Positions 8,719 through 17,447 of a DNA stretch of 45,912 nucleotides are shown piece after piece. Position 1 is the first letter of the stretch. Each line of letters starts with the position of its first letter. Where the stretch lies: NCBI GenBank assembly GCA_029226065.1, contig JAQXXM010000002.1, positions 1 to 45,912 on the forward strand, in the 5' to 3' direction. The stretch is from Clostridiales bacterium (GTDB lineage Bacteria > Bacillota > Clostridia > UBA1381). Position numbers and translations under genes: made by a program. A model generated the notes under the pieces. The model did no database searches. It worked only from the letters and a program-made list of their open reading frames with translations, and had not been told where the DNA came from.

Positions 8719-10596
8719 TTATTTTCTGTTATATGTAGGAACGACTTTTTCTATTAAGCACTTTATACGTTCGGTGTCGTTACCTTCAGCCGCTTCATAA
8801 AGCATACGTATGTTAGCCATAAGTTCATCTTTATCAACATTTATAGGCTGACCGATAAATATTTTATTATGGCTTGTGTTCGCAAGACCTTCTTCGCCCA
8901 TTAACAATTCCTCATAAAGTTTCTCTCCCGGACGGAGTCCGCAAAATTCAATTTTAATATCCTCATCAGGCTTATATCCCGACAGACGTATGAGGTTTCT
9001 TGCCAAATCGTAAATTTTTACAGGCTCACCCATATCAAGAACGAAAATTTCTCCGCCCTTTGCATAGCTTGCCGACTGCAAAACAAGCTGTGCCGCCTCG
9101 GGTATAGTCATAAAGTATCTTGTAATACGTTTATCTGTAACTGTTACAGGCCCGCCTTTTTCAATCTGGCGTTTAAATAATGGTATTACACTGCCGTTTG
9201 AGCCAAGGACATTGCCAAATCGTACCGCCACAAATTCAGTCTTGCTTGTTTTTTGCATAGACTGGACAATCATTTCGCATATTCGCTTTGTTGCACCCAT
9301 GACGTTTGTCGGATTTACTGCCTTGTCCGTTGAAATCATTACGAACCGTTTCACTCCATATTTGTCTGCACATTCTGCAACATTGAGTGTACCTATTACG
9401 TTATTTTTTATAGCCTCCTGAGGACTTGTCTCCATAAGCGGTACATGCTTGTGTGCCGCAGCATGGAAAACTATGTACGGCTTATATTCTTCAAAAATAT
9501 CCTCAAGTCTTTCTTTATCCCGCACAGATGCAATAATAACATCAGGTTGATTATCGGGATATAAATTATTAAGCTCCATCTGTAAATCGTAAGCATTGTT
9601 TTCATATATATCAACAATTACAAGCTTCTTAGGAGCATATTTCATAATCTGACGGCACAGCTCTGACCCAATAGAGCCGCCACCGCCCGTTACAAGTATC
9701 ACCCTGTCCTTTATATATCCCTCAATTTCTGTATTATTGAGCTCAATTGGCTCACGGGCGAGCAAGTCTTCAATCTGTACATCACGCATAACCGCATGTA
9801 TATTTTCGCCTATCATCTGGTCAACACTTGGCAAAATTTTAACTTTACATTCGGTTTCGCTACATATTTCAATTACCTTCTTTTTTTCTACCGCACTTGC
9901 AGATGATATAGCAACAAGTATTTCGTCTATATTATGGCTTTTGGCAAGACGAGGTATGTCATATCTGTTACCTAAAACCTTTACTCCGCCGATTGATGCT
10001 TTTCTTTTTTTCTCATCGTCATCAACGAAGCATATTACATCATAATGCAAATTTTCATTGCTGTACAAATCCTTCATAAATATAGCCGCTGAAGTACCTG
10101 CACCAACTATCATCAGCCGTTTTTTTCTTTCATCGTTTAACATTGCGCCTTTACATATATTATACGACGCTCTCGTAAGCATACGTAGCCCAAGTATAGC
10201 GGCAGACGCAAGGAGCATCGTACAGATTGCCACTTTCGGTGAGACATTAAACGTATTTACTCCAAAGTACAGAACAAGCAATGCTTCCATTGACGAAAAA
10301 GCACACGCCGCAGTAATATGTATATAATCACGTGTTCCGCTATGCACCCACATCGTGCTATATATACCCATCATATACATCGTAGCTAAGAAACATACCT
10401 CACATACACCTACTACTATACAGGTTTTAAACGATAAAAAGTTTTTATAGGCTTCAGCCCAGCTTGTACACGCCAGATATAACGTTGCAAAATATGCCGC
10501 CGCAATAAGCAATATATCAAAAACAAACAATGTTCTGTTACGAAACACCGTATTTGTTATAAATTTCATCCGTTTTCTTTCTTTGGATAATTCCAC
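8719..10596 (-). CDS. Membrane-bound nucleotide-sugar 4,6-dehydratase (FlaA1/CapD/PglF-like)
   Basis: 625 residues from GTG, 7 nt after GGAAGG; the longer start (10617) has no ribosome site. Four hydrophobic helices occupy about residues 15-150, then a CoA-binding-like Rossmann fold (VGAGTSAAIFMKDL) and a C-terminal extended-SDR domain starting VTGGGGSIGSELCRQI. The catalytic segment STDKAVNPTNVMGATKR has Met where classical SDRs have Tyr, as is normal for the long PglF/CapD enzymes that make UDP-4-keto-6-deoxy-GlcNAc for surface polysaccharide or glycoprotein. First gene of the transcript with aroF and pheA, an odd partnership. The exact sugar is uncertain. Confidence 0.92.
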   Translation of the reverse strand: MELSKERKRMKFITNTVFRNRTLFVFDILLIAAAYFATLYLACTSWAEAYKNFLSFKTCIVVGVCEVCFLATMYMMGIYSTMWVHSGTRDYIHITAACAFSSMEALLVLYFGVNTFNVSPKVAICTMLLASAAILGLRMLTRASYNICKGAMLNDERKKRLMIVGAGTSAAIFMKDLYSNENLHYDVICFVDDDEKKRKASIGGVKVLGNRYDIPRLAKSHNIDEILVAISSASAVEKKKVIEICSETECKVKILPSVDQMIGENIHAVMRDVQIEDLLAREPIELNNTEIEGYIKDRVILVTGGGGSIGSELCRQIMKYAPKKLVIVDIYENNAYDLQMELNNLYPDNQPDVIIASVRDKERLEDIFEEYKPYIVFHAAAHKHVPLMETSPQEAIKNNVIGTLNVAECADKYGVKRFVMISTDKAVNPTNVMGATKRICEMIVQSMQKTSKTEFVAVRFGNVLGSNGSVIPLFKRQIEKGGPVTVTDKRITRYFMTIPEAAQLVLQSASYAKGGEIFVLDMGEPVKIYDLARNLIRLSGYKPDEDIKIEFCGLRPGEKLYEELLMGEEGLANTSHNKIFIGQPINVDKDELMANIRMLYEAAEGNDTERIKCLIEKVVPTYNRK

Positions 10597-10643
10597 CGGT
10601 ATACCTTCCTTCCACAACTTTTATATCATACTTATGCATTATG

Positions 10644-10736
10644 TCATAAATGCAAGGTAAACTGCATGCCTTGCTCCACATTGATGTCAGTAAAGGTATT
10701 AATACCAAACGCACCAGCGTTTGGCAATATCCCCAA
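10644..10736 (-). ncRNA. Structured 5' leader of the sugar-dehydratase/aroF/pheA operon
   Basis: After the promoter, about 135 nt precede the GTG start. On the minus strand it contains the perfect hairpin CCAAACGC-TGGT-GCGTTTGG (10724-10705), the adjoining palindrome GGTATTAATACC, and a second hairpin GCAAGG...CCTTGC around 10652-10675. A 31-codon open frame (TTG at 10736 to TGA at 10644) also covers it but has no ribosome site. It could be a regulatory RNA; I could not match it to a known riboswitch. Confidence 0.4.
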
Positions 10737-10740
10737 GCAT

Positions 10741-10769
10741 ATTATATCACATTTTATGGACATAATCAA
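10741..10769 (-). promoter_or_regulatory. Promoter of the sugar-dehydratase/aroF/pheA operon
   Basis: TTGATT, 17 nt, TATAAT on the minus strand. Transcription would start near 10734, giving a long structured leader. Confidence 0.75.
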
Positions 10770-10776
10770 TAATTTT

Positions 10777-11364
10777 TTATAATTTTTTTCTTTTATTTAC
10801 TATTCCTATTCCCTCATTAACGATGCCACGTTTTATTCCAAAGCATTGTTCAACATCATCAAATGTGTTTAATTTAAAATCACTTGCTATTCTCAACATA
10901 GCGGCGGCACATGCGTAGGCATCATCATAAGCACGGTGATGATTAAACCGTATCCCTAAAGCCTCCGCTAAATTATTGAGTTTATGACTTGGTAGATCGG
11001 GATATGCTTTTTGTGACAGTATAACTGTACACATATAATCAAACCGAGGTATCTTTATCCCAAAATGATTGAGTGTTGCACATAGAACATTTATGTCGAA
11101 TGACGCATTATGTGCTATTACCATTTTGTTTTCTATGTACGGACGTACGATGTCCCAATACTTGTCAAATGTAGGTTCATACATAACCATTTCAGGGGTT
11201 ATTCCGTTTATTTTCGAGTTGTACTCATTAAAATCGAAAGGATCGGGCTTGATTAATACCTCTCTGCGTTCTGTAATAATATTATTTTCTACCACACACC
11301 ATCCTAAAGAACATACGCTTGTCCGTTCTTTAGACGCCGTTTCAAAATCAATGGCAGTAAAGTT
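10777..11364 (-). CDS. DnaQ-type 3'-5' exonuclease with a disrupted start codon
   Basis: The reading frame is open from 11364. The first residues, NFTAIDFETASKERTSVCSL, hold the ExoI motif (Asp and Glu of DFET); ExoII is HNASFDINVL and ExoIII is HRAYDDAYA, so all catalytic acids are present. The codon directly before Asn is TAG (11367-11365) in the context AAATAGAAC, where AAATGAAC would give a normal ATG 11 nt after AAAGG. No ATG, GTG or TTG exists in frame until a GTG at 11295, which would lose ExoI. Either initiation uses a rare codon (ATT at 11352), or a one-base insertion inactivated the gene, or it is a sequence error. DNA repair or proofreading role by family. Confidence 0.7.
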   Translation of the reverse strand, partial: NFTAIDFETASKERTSVCSLGWCVVENNIITERREVLIKPDPFDFNEYNSKINGITPEMVMYEPTFDKYWDIVRPYIENKMVIAHNASFDINVLCATLNHFGIKIPRFDYMCTVILSQKAYPDLPSHKLNNLAEALGIRFNHHRAYDDAYACAAAMLRIASDFKLNTFDDVEQCFGIKRGIVNEGIGIVNKRKKL

Positions 11365-11393
11365 CTATTTATGTCACGTCCTTTATATATGTG

Positions 11394-12116
11394 TTATTTT
11401 CGTTTAAAATACTCGATTTCACTTGACGTCAAATACCGCCAGCGGCCCTCGGGCAGATTACCCAGCTCGACTATACCTACACTTTCACGCTTAAGTGCCT
11501 TTACAGTATGTCCTACCGCTTCAAACATTTTTCGCACCTGACGGTTACGTCCCTCATGGATAATTATTTCAACGAGAGTCATACCCATATCTATTTCCAT
11601 TATTTCACATTCCGCAGGGGTTGTCTTTTTTCCGTCAATGACAACACCTCGACGTATTTTGTTTAGCTCTGAAATAGTAAGCACTCCCTTAAGTACAGCA
11701 TAATATTTCTTTTTTGACTCAAAAGCGGGATGAGTTACCTTATTCGCCCAATCACCGTCATTCGTCATAAGAAGAAGTCCTTCCGTTTCATAATCAAGCC
11801 GTCCTACAGGGAACACACGAGTATGAATTTCTTTTTCTATTAAGTCGACAACTGTCGGCCGGTCAAACTGGTCTTTCATAGTTGTAACATAACCGACAGG
11901 TTTATTTAAGGCTATATATATTTTTTTATCATTTACCTTCAAAAGCGAGCCGTCTACCTCAACACGGTCACAGCCTATTTCCACCTTAACGCCCTGTTGT
12001 GTGACTTTTGAGCCGTTTACGCTGACTCTGCCCTCTTCGATAAGCTGTTCAGCACCTCTCCTTGAGGTTTTTCCGCTCATTGCTATATATTTTTGAAGTC
12101 TTACTATTTCTCCCAT
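11394..12116 (-). CDS. rluB: 23S rRNA pseudouridine synthase, RluB/RsuA family
   Basis: 240 residues from ATG (MGEIVRLQKYIA), 6 nt after GGAG; an ATG four codons earlier is the alternative. An N-terminal S4 domain (LQKYIAMSGKTSRRGAEQLI) is followed by the catalytic GRLDYETEGLLLMTNDG with its essential Asp, and by HEGRNRQVRKMFEAVGH. It modifies a uridine in the peptidyl-transferase region of 23S rRNA. A hairpin with a GTGA tetraloop (12132-12147) lies just before the ribosome site. It ends 29 bp before the exonuclease frame. Confidence 0.94.
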   Translation of the reverse strand: MGEIVRLQKYIAMSGKTSRRGAEQLIEEGRVSVNGSKVTQQGVKVEIGCDRVEVDGSLLKVNDKKIYIALNKPVGYVTTMKDQFDRPTVVDLIEKEIHTRVFPVGRLDYETEGLLLMTNDGDWANKVTHPAFESKKKYYAVLKGVLTISELNKIRRGVVIDGKKTTPAECEIMEIDMGMTLVEIIIHEGRNRQVRKMFEAVGHTVKALKRESVGIVELGNLPEGRWRYLTSSEIEYFKRK

Positions 12117-12131
12117 ATTTGTCTCCATTCT

Positions 12132-12147
12132 GCCGTCTCACGACGGC
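12132..12147 (-). other. GNRA-capped hairpin upstream of rluB
   Basis: The minus strand reads GCCGTC-GTGA-GACGGC, a perfect 6-bp stem with a GTGA loop, between the D,D-carboxypeptidase stop and the rluB ribosome site. No T-run follows in the minus direction, so it is not a standard terminator for dacF; an effect on translation of rluB is possible. Confidence 0.45.
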
Positions 12148-12175
12148 TTTATTTTAACGCAGAATAAAATTTCCT

Positions 12176-13279
12176 CTATATAATGTTACGTAATATATTC
12201 ATCAGAGTAAACATAAAGCAGTTATGTACATGGCTCTCACCATCAGGCAAAAAATCTGAATTTGCTACTATATTCACGGCACCAATCGTTTCATCGTTTG
12301 ATATAATTTCAAGATAGCCCACCTTTTCCCCCGCATTAATGGGGAAATTTATCGAATCAGGTACGTGTTTTATAACCTCAAAATCCGTACCCCGTCCGTC
12401 CTCCACATATACAACAAAGTCCGAGTCTGCAACAAGAGAACATTCCTTTTTGCCCGAAATTATATGTTTCATACAGTCACCCGTTTTTACAACAAGCTTT
12501 TTTCTGCTCTTATTCGTTATTTCTTCGTATAGTTTTTTGTGCGTGTTCCAATCATCAGAGTCGTTAAGAGTTACAATAATATACTGCATACCGTCACGGT
12601 CTACAGCACTTACAAGGCATCTGCCCGCAGTCTTTGTAAAGCCTGTCTTGACGCCTATACAGCCGTCGACCTCTTTTATTAAACGGTTATGATTTATATA
12701 TTCAATCTCTGTTTTTGTTCCGTCACTCAATGTCATGATCGCAGTGTACATTTTCGATGATACTATCTCGCGAAACATATCATTTTTTAACGCATATCGT
12801 GTTATCTTTGCCAACTCGTATGCTGTGGTATAATGATTATCGTCATGCAGTCCGTTAGGGTTGACAAAATTAGTATCCTTTACACCCATCTTCTTCGCCG
12901 TATCGTTCATCAATAAAGCAAATTCTTCCTCATTTTTGCTTATATGTTCAGCTATTGCAACGGCGGCATCATTTCCCGAATTAAGCATAAGACCGTAACA
13001 TAAATCTCTCATTGTAATGAGTGCATCGGGCTTTAAGTACGCAGACGAGCCCTCCTGATATGCCGCATAGCGGCTGACTTTCACAACATCATCAGGGTTT
13101 GAATTTTGCAATGCTGTTATAAGTGTCATTATCTTAGTCGTACTTGCCATAGGCAGTCTTTCATCTGCATTTTGGGAGAATACCACTTTCCCCGTTACGG
13201 TATTCATAACGCACACGCTTTTTGCTGTCTCCACCTCAGCTCGAGAGGGCAGCTGTATCGCTATTGTAAATATAAACAA
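12176..13279 (-). CDS. dacF: D-alanyl-D-alanine carboxypeptidase (S11, DacF-like), start uncertain
   Basis: Serine-type PBP with SxxK (MASTTKIMTLITAL), SxN (LNSGNDAAVAIAEHI) and KTG (GCIGVKTGFTKTAGR), followed by a C-terminal PBP5-like beta domain. It trims the terminal D-Ala of peptidoglycan stem peptides outside the membrane. The listed TTG start gives only a partial signal peptide; in frame upstream the sequence reads KRIFIFLFIFTIAIQL, a proper signal peptide, but the codon before Lys is ACG (13300-13298), 9 nt after AAAGGG. No ATG, GTG or TTG is available there, so translation may begin at ACG or ATT (374 residues from ACG). Confidence 0.9.
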   Translation of the reverse strand: MFIFTIAIQLPSRAEVETAKSVCVMNTVTGKVVFSQNADERLPMASTTKIMTLITALQNSNPDDVVKVSRYAAYQEGSSAYLKPDALITMRDLCYGLMLNSGNDAAVAIAEHISKNEEEFALLMNDTAKKMGVKDTNFVNPNGLHDDNHYTTAYELAKITRYALKNDMFREIVSSKMYTAIMTLSDGTKTEIEYINHNRLIKEVDGCIGVKTGFTKTAGRCLVSAVDRDGMQYIIVTLNDSDDWNTHKKLYEEITNKSRKKLVVKTGDCMKHIISGKKECSLVADSDFVVYVEDGRGTDFEVIKHVPDSINFPINAGEKVGYLEIISNDETIGAVNIVANSDFLPDGESHVHNCFMFTLMNILRNII

Positions 13280-13331
13280 AAAAATAAATATACGCTTCGT
13301 GGCAATACACCCTTTCTCACTGCTAATCTAT

Positions 13332-13360
13332 ATTATACACCATTATGTAAATTTATGCAA
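13332..13360 (-). promoter_or_regulatory. Promoter of the carboxypeptidase-rluB-exonuclease group
   Basis: TTGCAT, 17 nt, TATAAT on the minus strand, about 32 bp before the ACG at 13300. Back to back with the folC promoter. Confidence 0.75.
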
Positions 13361-13385
13361 GTACAAAATTTTATAAAACTATAAT

Positions 13386-13414
13386 TTGACACATTCCACT
13401 TTATATGATATACT
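13386..13414 (+). promoter_or_regulatory. Promoter of the folC-HD-folP operon
   Basis: TTGACA, 17 nt, TATACT on the plus strand. The expected start near 13421 leaves a short leader and argues against the long folC start at 13405. Confidence 0.8.
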
Positions 13415-13455
13415 ATTACAGAGCATTTATGAAAGGAGCTGACATTATCACGTCT

Positions 13456-14700
13456 ATGGATTATACAACAGCAAAAGAATATATACAAAATCTGCAGGGG
13501 CGCGGAATTGTCTTAGGACTCGATACTGTAAAACAGCTTCTAAAAAAGCTCGGCAACCCCGAAAAATCCGTTCCTGTTATACACATTGCAGGCACTAACG
13601 GAAAGGGTTCGGTGGGTGCATATCTATCGTCTGTAATATATGAGAACGGAATGAACTGTGCAAGATTTGTTTCTCCCTGTGTGGGCGAATACCAAAATAC
13701 TTTTTTGATTAACGGCGAATGTGTATCACAGGAAGTTATATGTGATGCAATGGACGAAGTTAAAAATGCAATTGATGAAATGGAAAACGATGGTGTTTAT
13801 ACAACGCAATTTATAGCTGAAACTGCCTTGGCATTTGTCATTTTTTCGAGATTGATGCCCGATTATGCTATTATAGAATGTGGTATGGGCGGTAAAGAAG
13901 ATGCAACGAATGTTGTTGATTTGCCGGCTCTTTCGATTATTACAAAAATATCTCTTGACCATACGGGATTTTTAGGTAATACTATTACAGAAATAGCTGA
14001 GCAAAAAGCAGGTATAATAAAGAGTAATGCCCCTGTTGTATCAGCCGTTCAGGCAATCGAGGTGCAAAATGTCATTAAAAGACACTGTTGTAATTCTGAA
14101 CTGTACACAGCGGAAAACCCTACTATTATATCCGCAGACCTTGACGGAACAACATTTCAAGCATACGGCAACGTTTACACAACCCGTATGTTAGGTGTGT
14201 ATCAACCGCAAAATGCATCTATTGCCATACAAGCATCACGTGTGTTACACATTCCCGAAAATTCAATAAAAAAAGGCATAGAAAATGCAGTTTGGGAATA
14301 CAGATGTCAGCGAATAGGTAAATTTATCCTTGACGGAGCACATAACCCAGACGGAGCAAAAGCACTTGCCGACTCACTGAAAATGTACACCGTTCCGAAA
14401 GATACTGCGTTTATCTGCGCGTGTTTTAAGGACAAAGACTATGAAAGCATCGCATCACTTACTGCAAAGTATGCAGATATGATATACTGTCTATCTGCTC
14501 CCTCCAACAGGGGACTTGATAAGGATATTTTACGTGATACCTTTAAGCAGTATAATCCTAACTCACACACGGCCTCATCCCTAACCGATGCTATTGATAA
14601 GCTGAAAAATCACAAGAATGTCGTTATTTTCGGCACATTGTCTATACTTAGCAACGCAAAAGAACTCATAGAAAGGTCATATAACAATGCAACGCTGTAA
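13456..14700 (+). CDS. folC: Bifunctional folylpolyglutamate/dihydrofolate synthase
   Basis: 414 residues from MDYTTAKEYIQNL. P-loop HIAGTNGKGSVGAYL, then FVSPCVGEYQNTF, IIECGMGGKEDATNVV, SLDHTGFLGNTI and the C-terminal domain with FILDGAHNPDGAKALA: all standard FolC blocks. It adds glutamate to dihydropteroate and folates in the cytoplasm. AAAGGAG lies 17 nt before this ATG; an in-frame ATG at 13429 has no ribosome site, and 13405 falls inside the promoter. It leads an operon with an HD hydrolase and folP, overlapping the next gene by 14 nt. Confidence 0.93.
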   Translation: MDYTTAKEYIQNLQGRGIVLGLDTVKQLLKKLGNPEKSVPVIHIAGTNGKGSVGAYLSSVIYENGMNCARFVSPCVGEYQNTFLINGECVSQEVICDAMDEVKNAIDEMENDGVYTTQFIAETALAFVIFSRLMPDYAIIECGMGGKEDATNVVDLPALSIITKISLDHTGFLGNTITEIAEQKAGIIKSNAPVVSAVQAIEVQNVIKRHCCNSELYTAENPTIISADLDGTTFQAYGNVYTTRMLGVYQPQNASIAIQASRVLHIPENSIKKGIENAVWEYRCQRIGKFILDGAHNPDGAKALADSLKMYTVPKDTAFICACFKDKDYESIASLTAKYADMIYCLSAPSNRGLDKDILRDTFKQYNPNSHTASSLTDAIDKLKNHKNVVIFGTLSILSNAKELIERSYNNATL

Positions 14701-15151
14701 TAATATATATAACCATCCTGTTTATATTAAAAGAACCAAAACGATTGCTGAAAAGGAAAAGGACAGGATTTTCTGCCCGCACAACCTTTCACATGCGCTT
14801 GATGTTGCCCGCATAGGTTACATAATGATACTGGAGCAGGGACTGGATATTGATAAAGAGCTTTTCTATTCAGCCGCACTTCTTCACGATGCAGGGCGGT
14901 ATTCCGATAAACCGCATAACGAATCAGGCGCCGACCTTGCAAAGCTTATTATGCCCGAATGTGGTTTTTCAGAAAGTGAAACAGAATGTGTATCAAACGC
15001 TATACTTGGTCACAGATGCAACGCACAAACTGATATTTTTTCAAAAATTCTCTATGATGCCGACAAACAATCAAGGCTATGCTTTTGCTGTAATGCACAA
15101 GACGAATGTTACTGGGAACAGGAAAAACGCAATCACACTATATCTATATGA
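14687..15151 (+). CDS. HD-domain phosphohydrolase
   Basis: 154 residues. HD signature: His in CPHNLSHALDV, HD in LLHDAGRYSD and Asp in LYDADKQSR. A short Cys-containing tail (LCFCCNAQDECYWE) follows. AAAGG lies 10 nt before the ATG. Placed between folC and folP with overlap or 11-bp gaps, so it is co-translated with folate genes. The substrate is unknown; a nucleotide or pterin phosphate is a reasonable guess from context but is not shown by the sequence. Confidence 0.85.
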   Translation: MQRCNNIYNHPVYIKRTKTIAEKEKDRIFCPHNLSHALDVARIGYIMILEQGLDIDKELFYSAALLHDAGRYSDKPHNESGADLAKLIMPECGFSESETECVSNAILGHRCNAQTDIFSKILYDADKQSRLCFCCNAQDECYWEQEKRNHTISI

Positions 15152-15162
15152 GGAGAAATACA

Positions 15163-15966
15163 ATGTATATATCTGAAAAATTTTTCGATAACAACAAAAC
15201 TTATATAATGGGAATACTTAACGTGACACCCGATTCTTTTTCTGACGGCGGACGTTTCAATAATATTGATGATGCCCTGAAACGTGTTGATAAAATGGTA
15301 TGTGACGGTGCAGACATCATTGACATAGGCGGAGAATCTACACGCCCGGGCTATGAAAAGATTTCATCAGATGAGGAGATATCAAGAGTAGTTCCGATAA
15401 TAAAAGCTATTAAGTCTAATTTTGATATACCGATATCCTGCGATACTTATAAGTCAGATGTGGCAGAAGCCGCTTTATCAGTTGGTGCAGATATGATAAA
15501 TGATATATGGGGTTTTAAATACGACAACGATATGGCAAAAATCGTCAAGAAATATGATGCATCGGTATGTTTAATGCACAACAGAACAAGCTGCAATTAC
15601 AATAATTTAATTGATGATGTAAAAGCAGATTTACTTGAAAGTATCGCAATTGCCAAATCCGTTGGTATTTCTGATGATAAAATCTGCATTGACCCCGGAA
15701 TAGGCTTTGCAAAATCACTTGACGAGAATTTATGTATGACAAAAAATCTTAGTACGCTTAACAACTTGGGTTACCCCATTTTATACGGCTCATCACGCAA
15801 GTCTATGATCGGACTTACACTAAATCTGCCTGTAAACGAACGCCTTGAGGGTACAATTGCTACATCGGTTATAGCCTGTATGCAGGGTGCGTGTATAATA
15901 CGTGTTCATGACGTAAAAGAAAACAAACGTGCAGTTGAAATGACACGTGCAATAATTGATAAATAA
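15163..15966 (+). CDS. folP: Dihydropteroate synthase
   Basis: 267 residues from ATG 7 nt after AGGAG. Diagnostic blocks: MGILNVTPDSFSDGGRF, DIIDIGGESTRPGYEKI, SCDTYKSDVAEAAL, CIDPGIGFAKS and LYGSSRKSMIGLTLNL. It joins pterin diphosphate and p-aminobenzoate to dihydropteroate and is the sulfonamide target. Last gene of the folC operon; folB and folK are not adjacent, which is unusual because they often accompany folP. Confidence 0.96.
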   Translation: MYISEKFFDNNKTYIMGILNVTPDSFSDGGRFNNIDDALKRVDKMVCDGADIIDIGGESTRPGYEKISSDEEISRVVPIIKAIKSNFDIPISCDTYKSDVAEAALSVGADMINDIWGFKYDNDMAKIVKKYDASVCLMHNRTSCNYNNLIDDVKADLLESIAIAKSVGISDDKICIDPGIGFAKSLDENLCMTKNLSTLNNLGYPILYGSSRKSMIGLTLNLPVNERLEGTIATSVIACMQGACIIRVHDVKENKRAVEMTRAIIDK

Positions 15967-15967
15967 T

Positions 15968-15990
15968 GGGGCTGTTAGCACAACAGCCCC
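15968..15990. terminator. Bidirectional terminator between folP and the M15 peptidase gene
   Basis: GGGGCTGTT-AGCAC-AACAGCCCC, a perfect 9-bp stem between convergent genes. The arms match the terminal repeats of the MITE-like elements at 29734 and 39879. Confidence 0.8.
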
Positions 15991-16003
15991 TGTCCTCTTA
16001 TTT

Positions 16004-17362
16004 TCAAGTACCAAGATACGAAAAATGCATATAATCCTTCGGGTTTCGCCATGCATCACCGCCCCAAGTAAATCCATGTCGTTCAAAGGCATTTATAACA
16101 TCACCATAAGGCTTTATTGAATATATATCCTCATAAGGCTTCCAATATTTTCCGATTACTGTGCCATTATTATATATGCAGTAGTTTTCGTCATAGTTAA
16201 TATCAATGGCAGTTCCGCCGTTATGTTCACTTCTTCCGCCCCGCCATGCATAGCCTCCGATGTCTTTTATGGGGAACTTTTCTTCCCCGTTATATATCTC
16301 CTCAAAAACGAGCTTCACCTTTTCGGCAATTTTATTATGCACTGAAAACGTTGCAGTCGATGATACCTTATTCCCACCCGAAAGTCTCCATACCGGTACA
16401 GTGATGGGAACCATTAAAACGTCAGCTTCTTCTTTAGTTGTAGGATATGAAGAATTTATCTCACTTGCGCCCACAGGTGCAACCTTATTCACGCTAAACG
16501 TTTTTGACGGACCGCCGTCTACAGAAACAGTATAACGTCTGTTCGGATTAAGTTCAATATCTATGTAGCCCATAGCGTTATATGTAACAGTCTCAGGAGC
16601 AATATCGCCCTCATAATATGAATTTCTTGCCTGCGTTACGGTTACGGATGTTGCATTAGTCGGCACATCCCATTTAATTCTTGTCTTTCCGTAATTTACA
16701 TTTCCTACGTATCCCGAAATATTAATTTCTTTATCGGGAGCTTCATCAATTGTGGGTATCTCGGGTATATGATTAAGATTTGTACATCTTAATATGAGCG
16801 TCACAGCCTGCTCCCACGTTACCGGTATTTCGCCGCCAAAGCTGCCATCAGGATAGCCGTTTATAAGTCCGTTTGCCGTTGCCGTTGCAACGTACGGTTT
16901 TGCCCAGTCACTTACAGTGTCGAAGTCTGTAAAATCAGCTGACGGTGCATCAGGAAGTATAAGAGTGTCCCCATCAAGGACTGCATCAAGAGACAGTATT
17001 ATTTTTGCAATCTCCTGACGTGTAGCGTAGCTGTACGGTGTAAATTCAGTGTCACTTGTACCGCCCATTATGTCTAATTGATATGCCGCCTCTGCATATA
17101 CGCTTTGCGTATCTGTAAAATGCGATGTCGTTTGACTTAAATCATAGCCATTGACATTTATGTATGTTTTAACCGCAAGCATAGCAATATCTGCTCTCGT
17201 TATTGGTGCTGTAAGGTCGCCGTTTACCTGTGCGGCGGTCAATATTCCCCCTGACTGTGCCTCCGAAACGTAATCCGATGCCCAGCCGTTGTATGCCTCT
17301 GCACTGACTGACGATATTAACAATGTAAATATCAGGCTTAAAAATAAAATCTTCTTTTTCAT
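16004..17362 (-). CDS. Secreted SLH-domain M15-type peptidase (D,D-carboxypeptidase/endolysin-like)
   Basis: 452 residues from ATG (MKKKILFLSLIFTLLISSVS, signal peptide cleaved near residue 22), 4 nt after GGATGG. Residues about 25-190 form S-layer homology repeats (ITRADIAMLAVKTY, ATRQEIAKIILSLD, NGLINGYPDGSFGG). A fibronectin-like region follows, and the last ~120 residues resemble an M15 zinc peptidase: SEHNGGTAIDINYD (His, Asp) and KDYMHFSYLG (His). The SLH part should hold it on the cell wall, where it could cut peptidoglycan stem peptides. Convergent with folP. Confidence 0.87.
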   Translation of the reverse strand: MKKKILFLSLIFTLLISSVSAEAYNGWASDYVSEAQSGGILTAAQVNGDLTAPITRADIAMLAVKTYINVNGYDLSQTTSHFTDTQSVYAEAAYQLDIMGGTSDTEFTPYSYATRQEIAKIILSLDAVLDGDTLILPDAPSADFTDFDTVSDWAKPYVATATANGLINGYPDGSFGGEIPVTWEQAVTLILRCTNLNHIPEIPTIDEAPDKEINISGYVGNVNYGKTRIKWDVPTNATSVTVTQARNSYYEGDIAPETVTYNAMGYIDIELNPNRRYTVSVDGGPSKTFSVNKVAPVGASEINSSYPTTKEEADVLMVPITVPVWRLSGGNKVSSTATFSVHNKIAEKVKLVFEEIYNGEEKFPIKDIGGYAWRGGRSEHNGGTAIDINYDENYCIYNNGTVIGKYWKPYEDIYSIKPYGDVINAFERHGFTWGGDAWRNPKDYMHFSYLGT

Positions 17363-17447
17363 AATTCCATCCAATCTTTAAAATTAATTATATTTATATA
17401 CTAACATAATTCTCCACATATTGCAACAACAAATTTCAAAAAAAGTA

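Noticed and set aside
10644-10736. 30-residue frame LGILPNAGAFGINTFTDINV... in the sugar-dehydratase leader
   Set aside because: Starts at the expected transcription start with no ribosome site; the hairpins explain the sequence at least as well.
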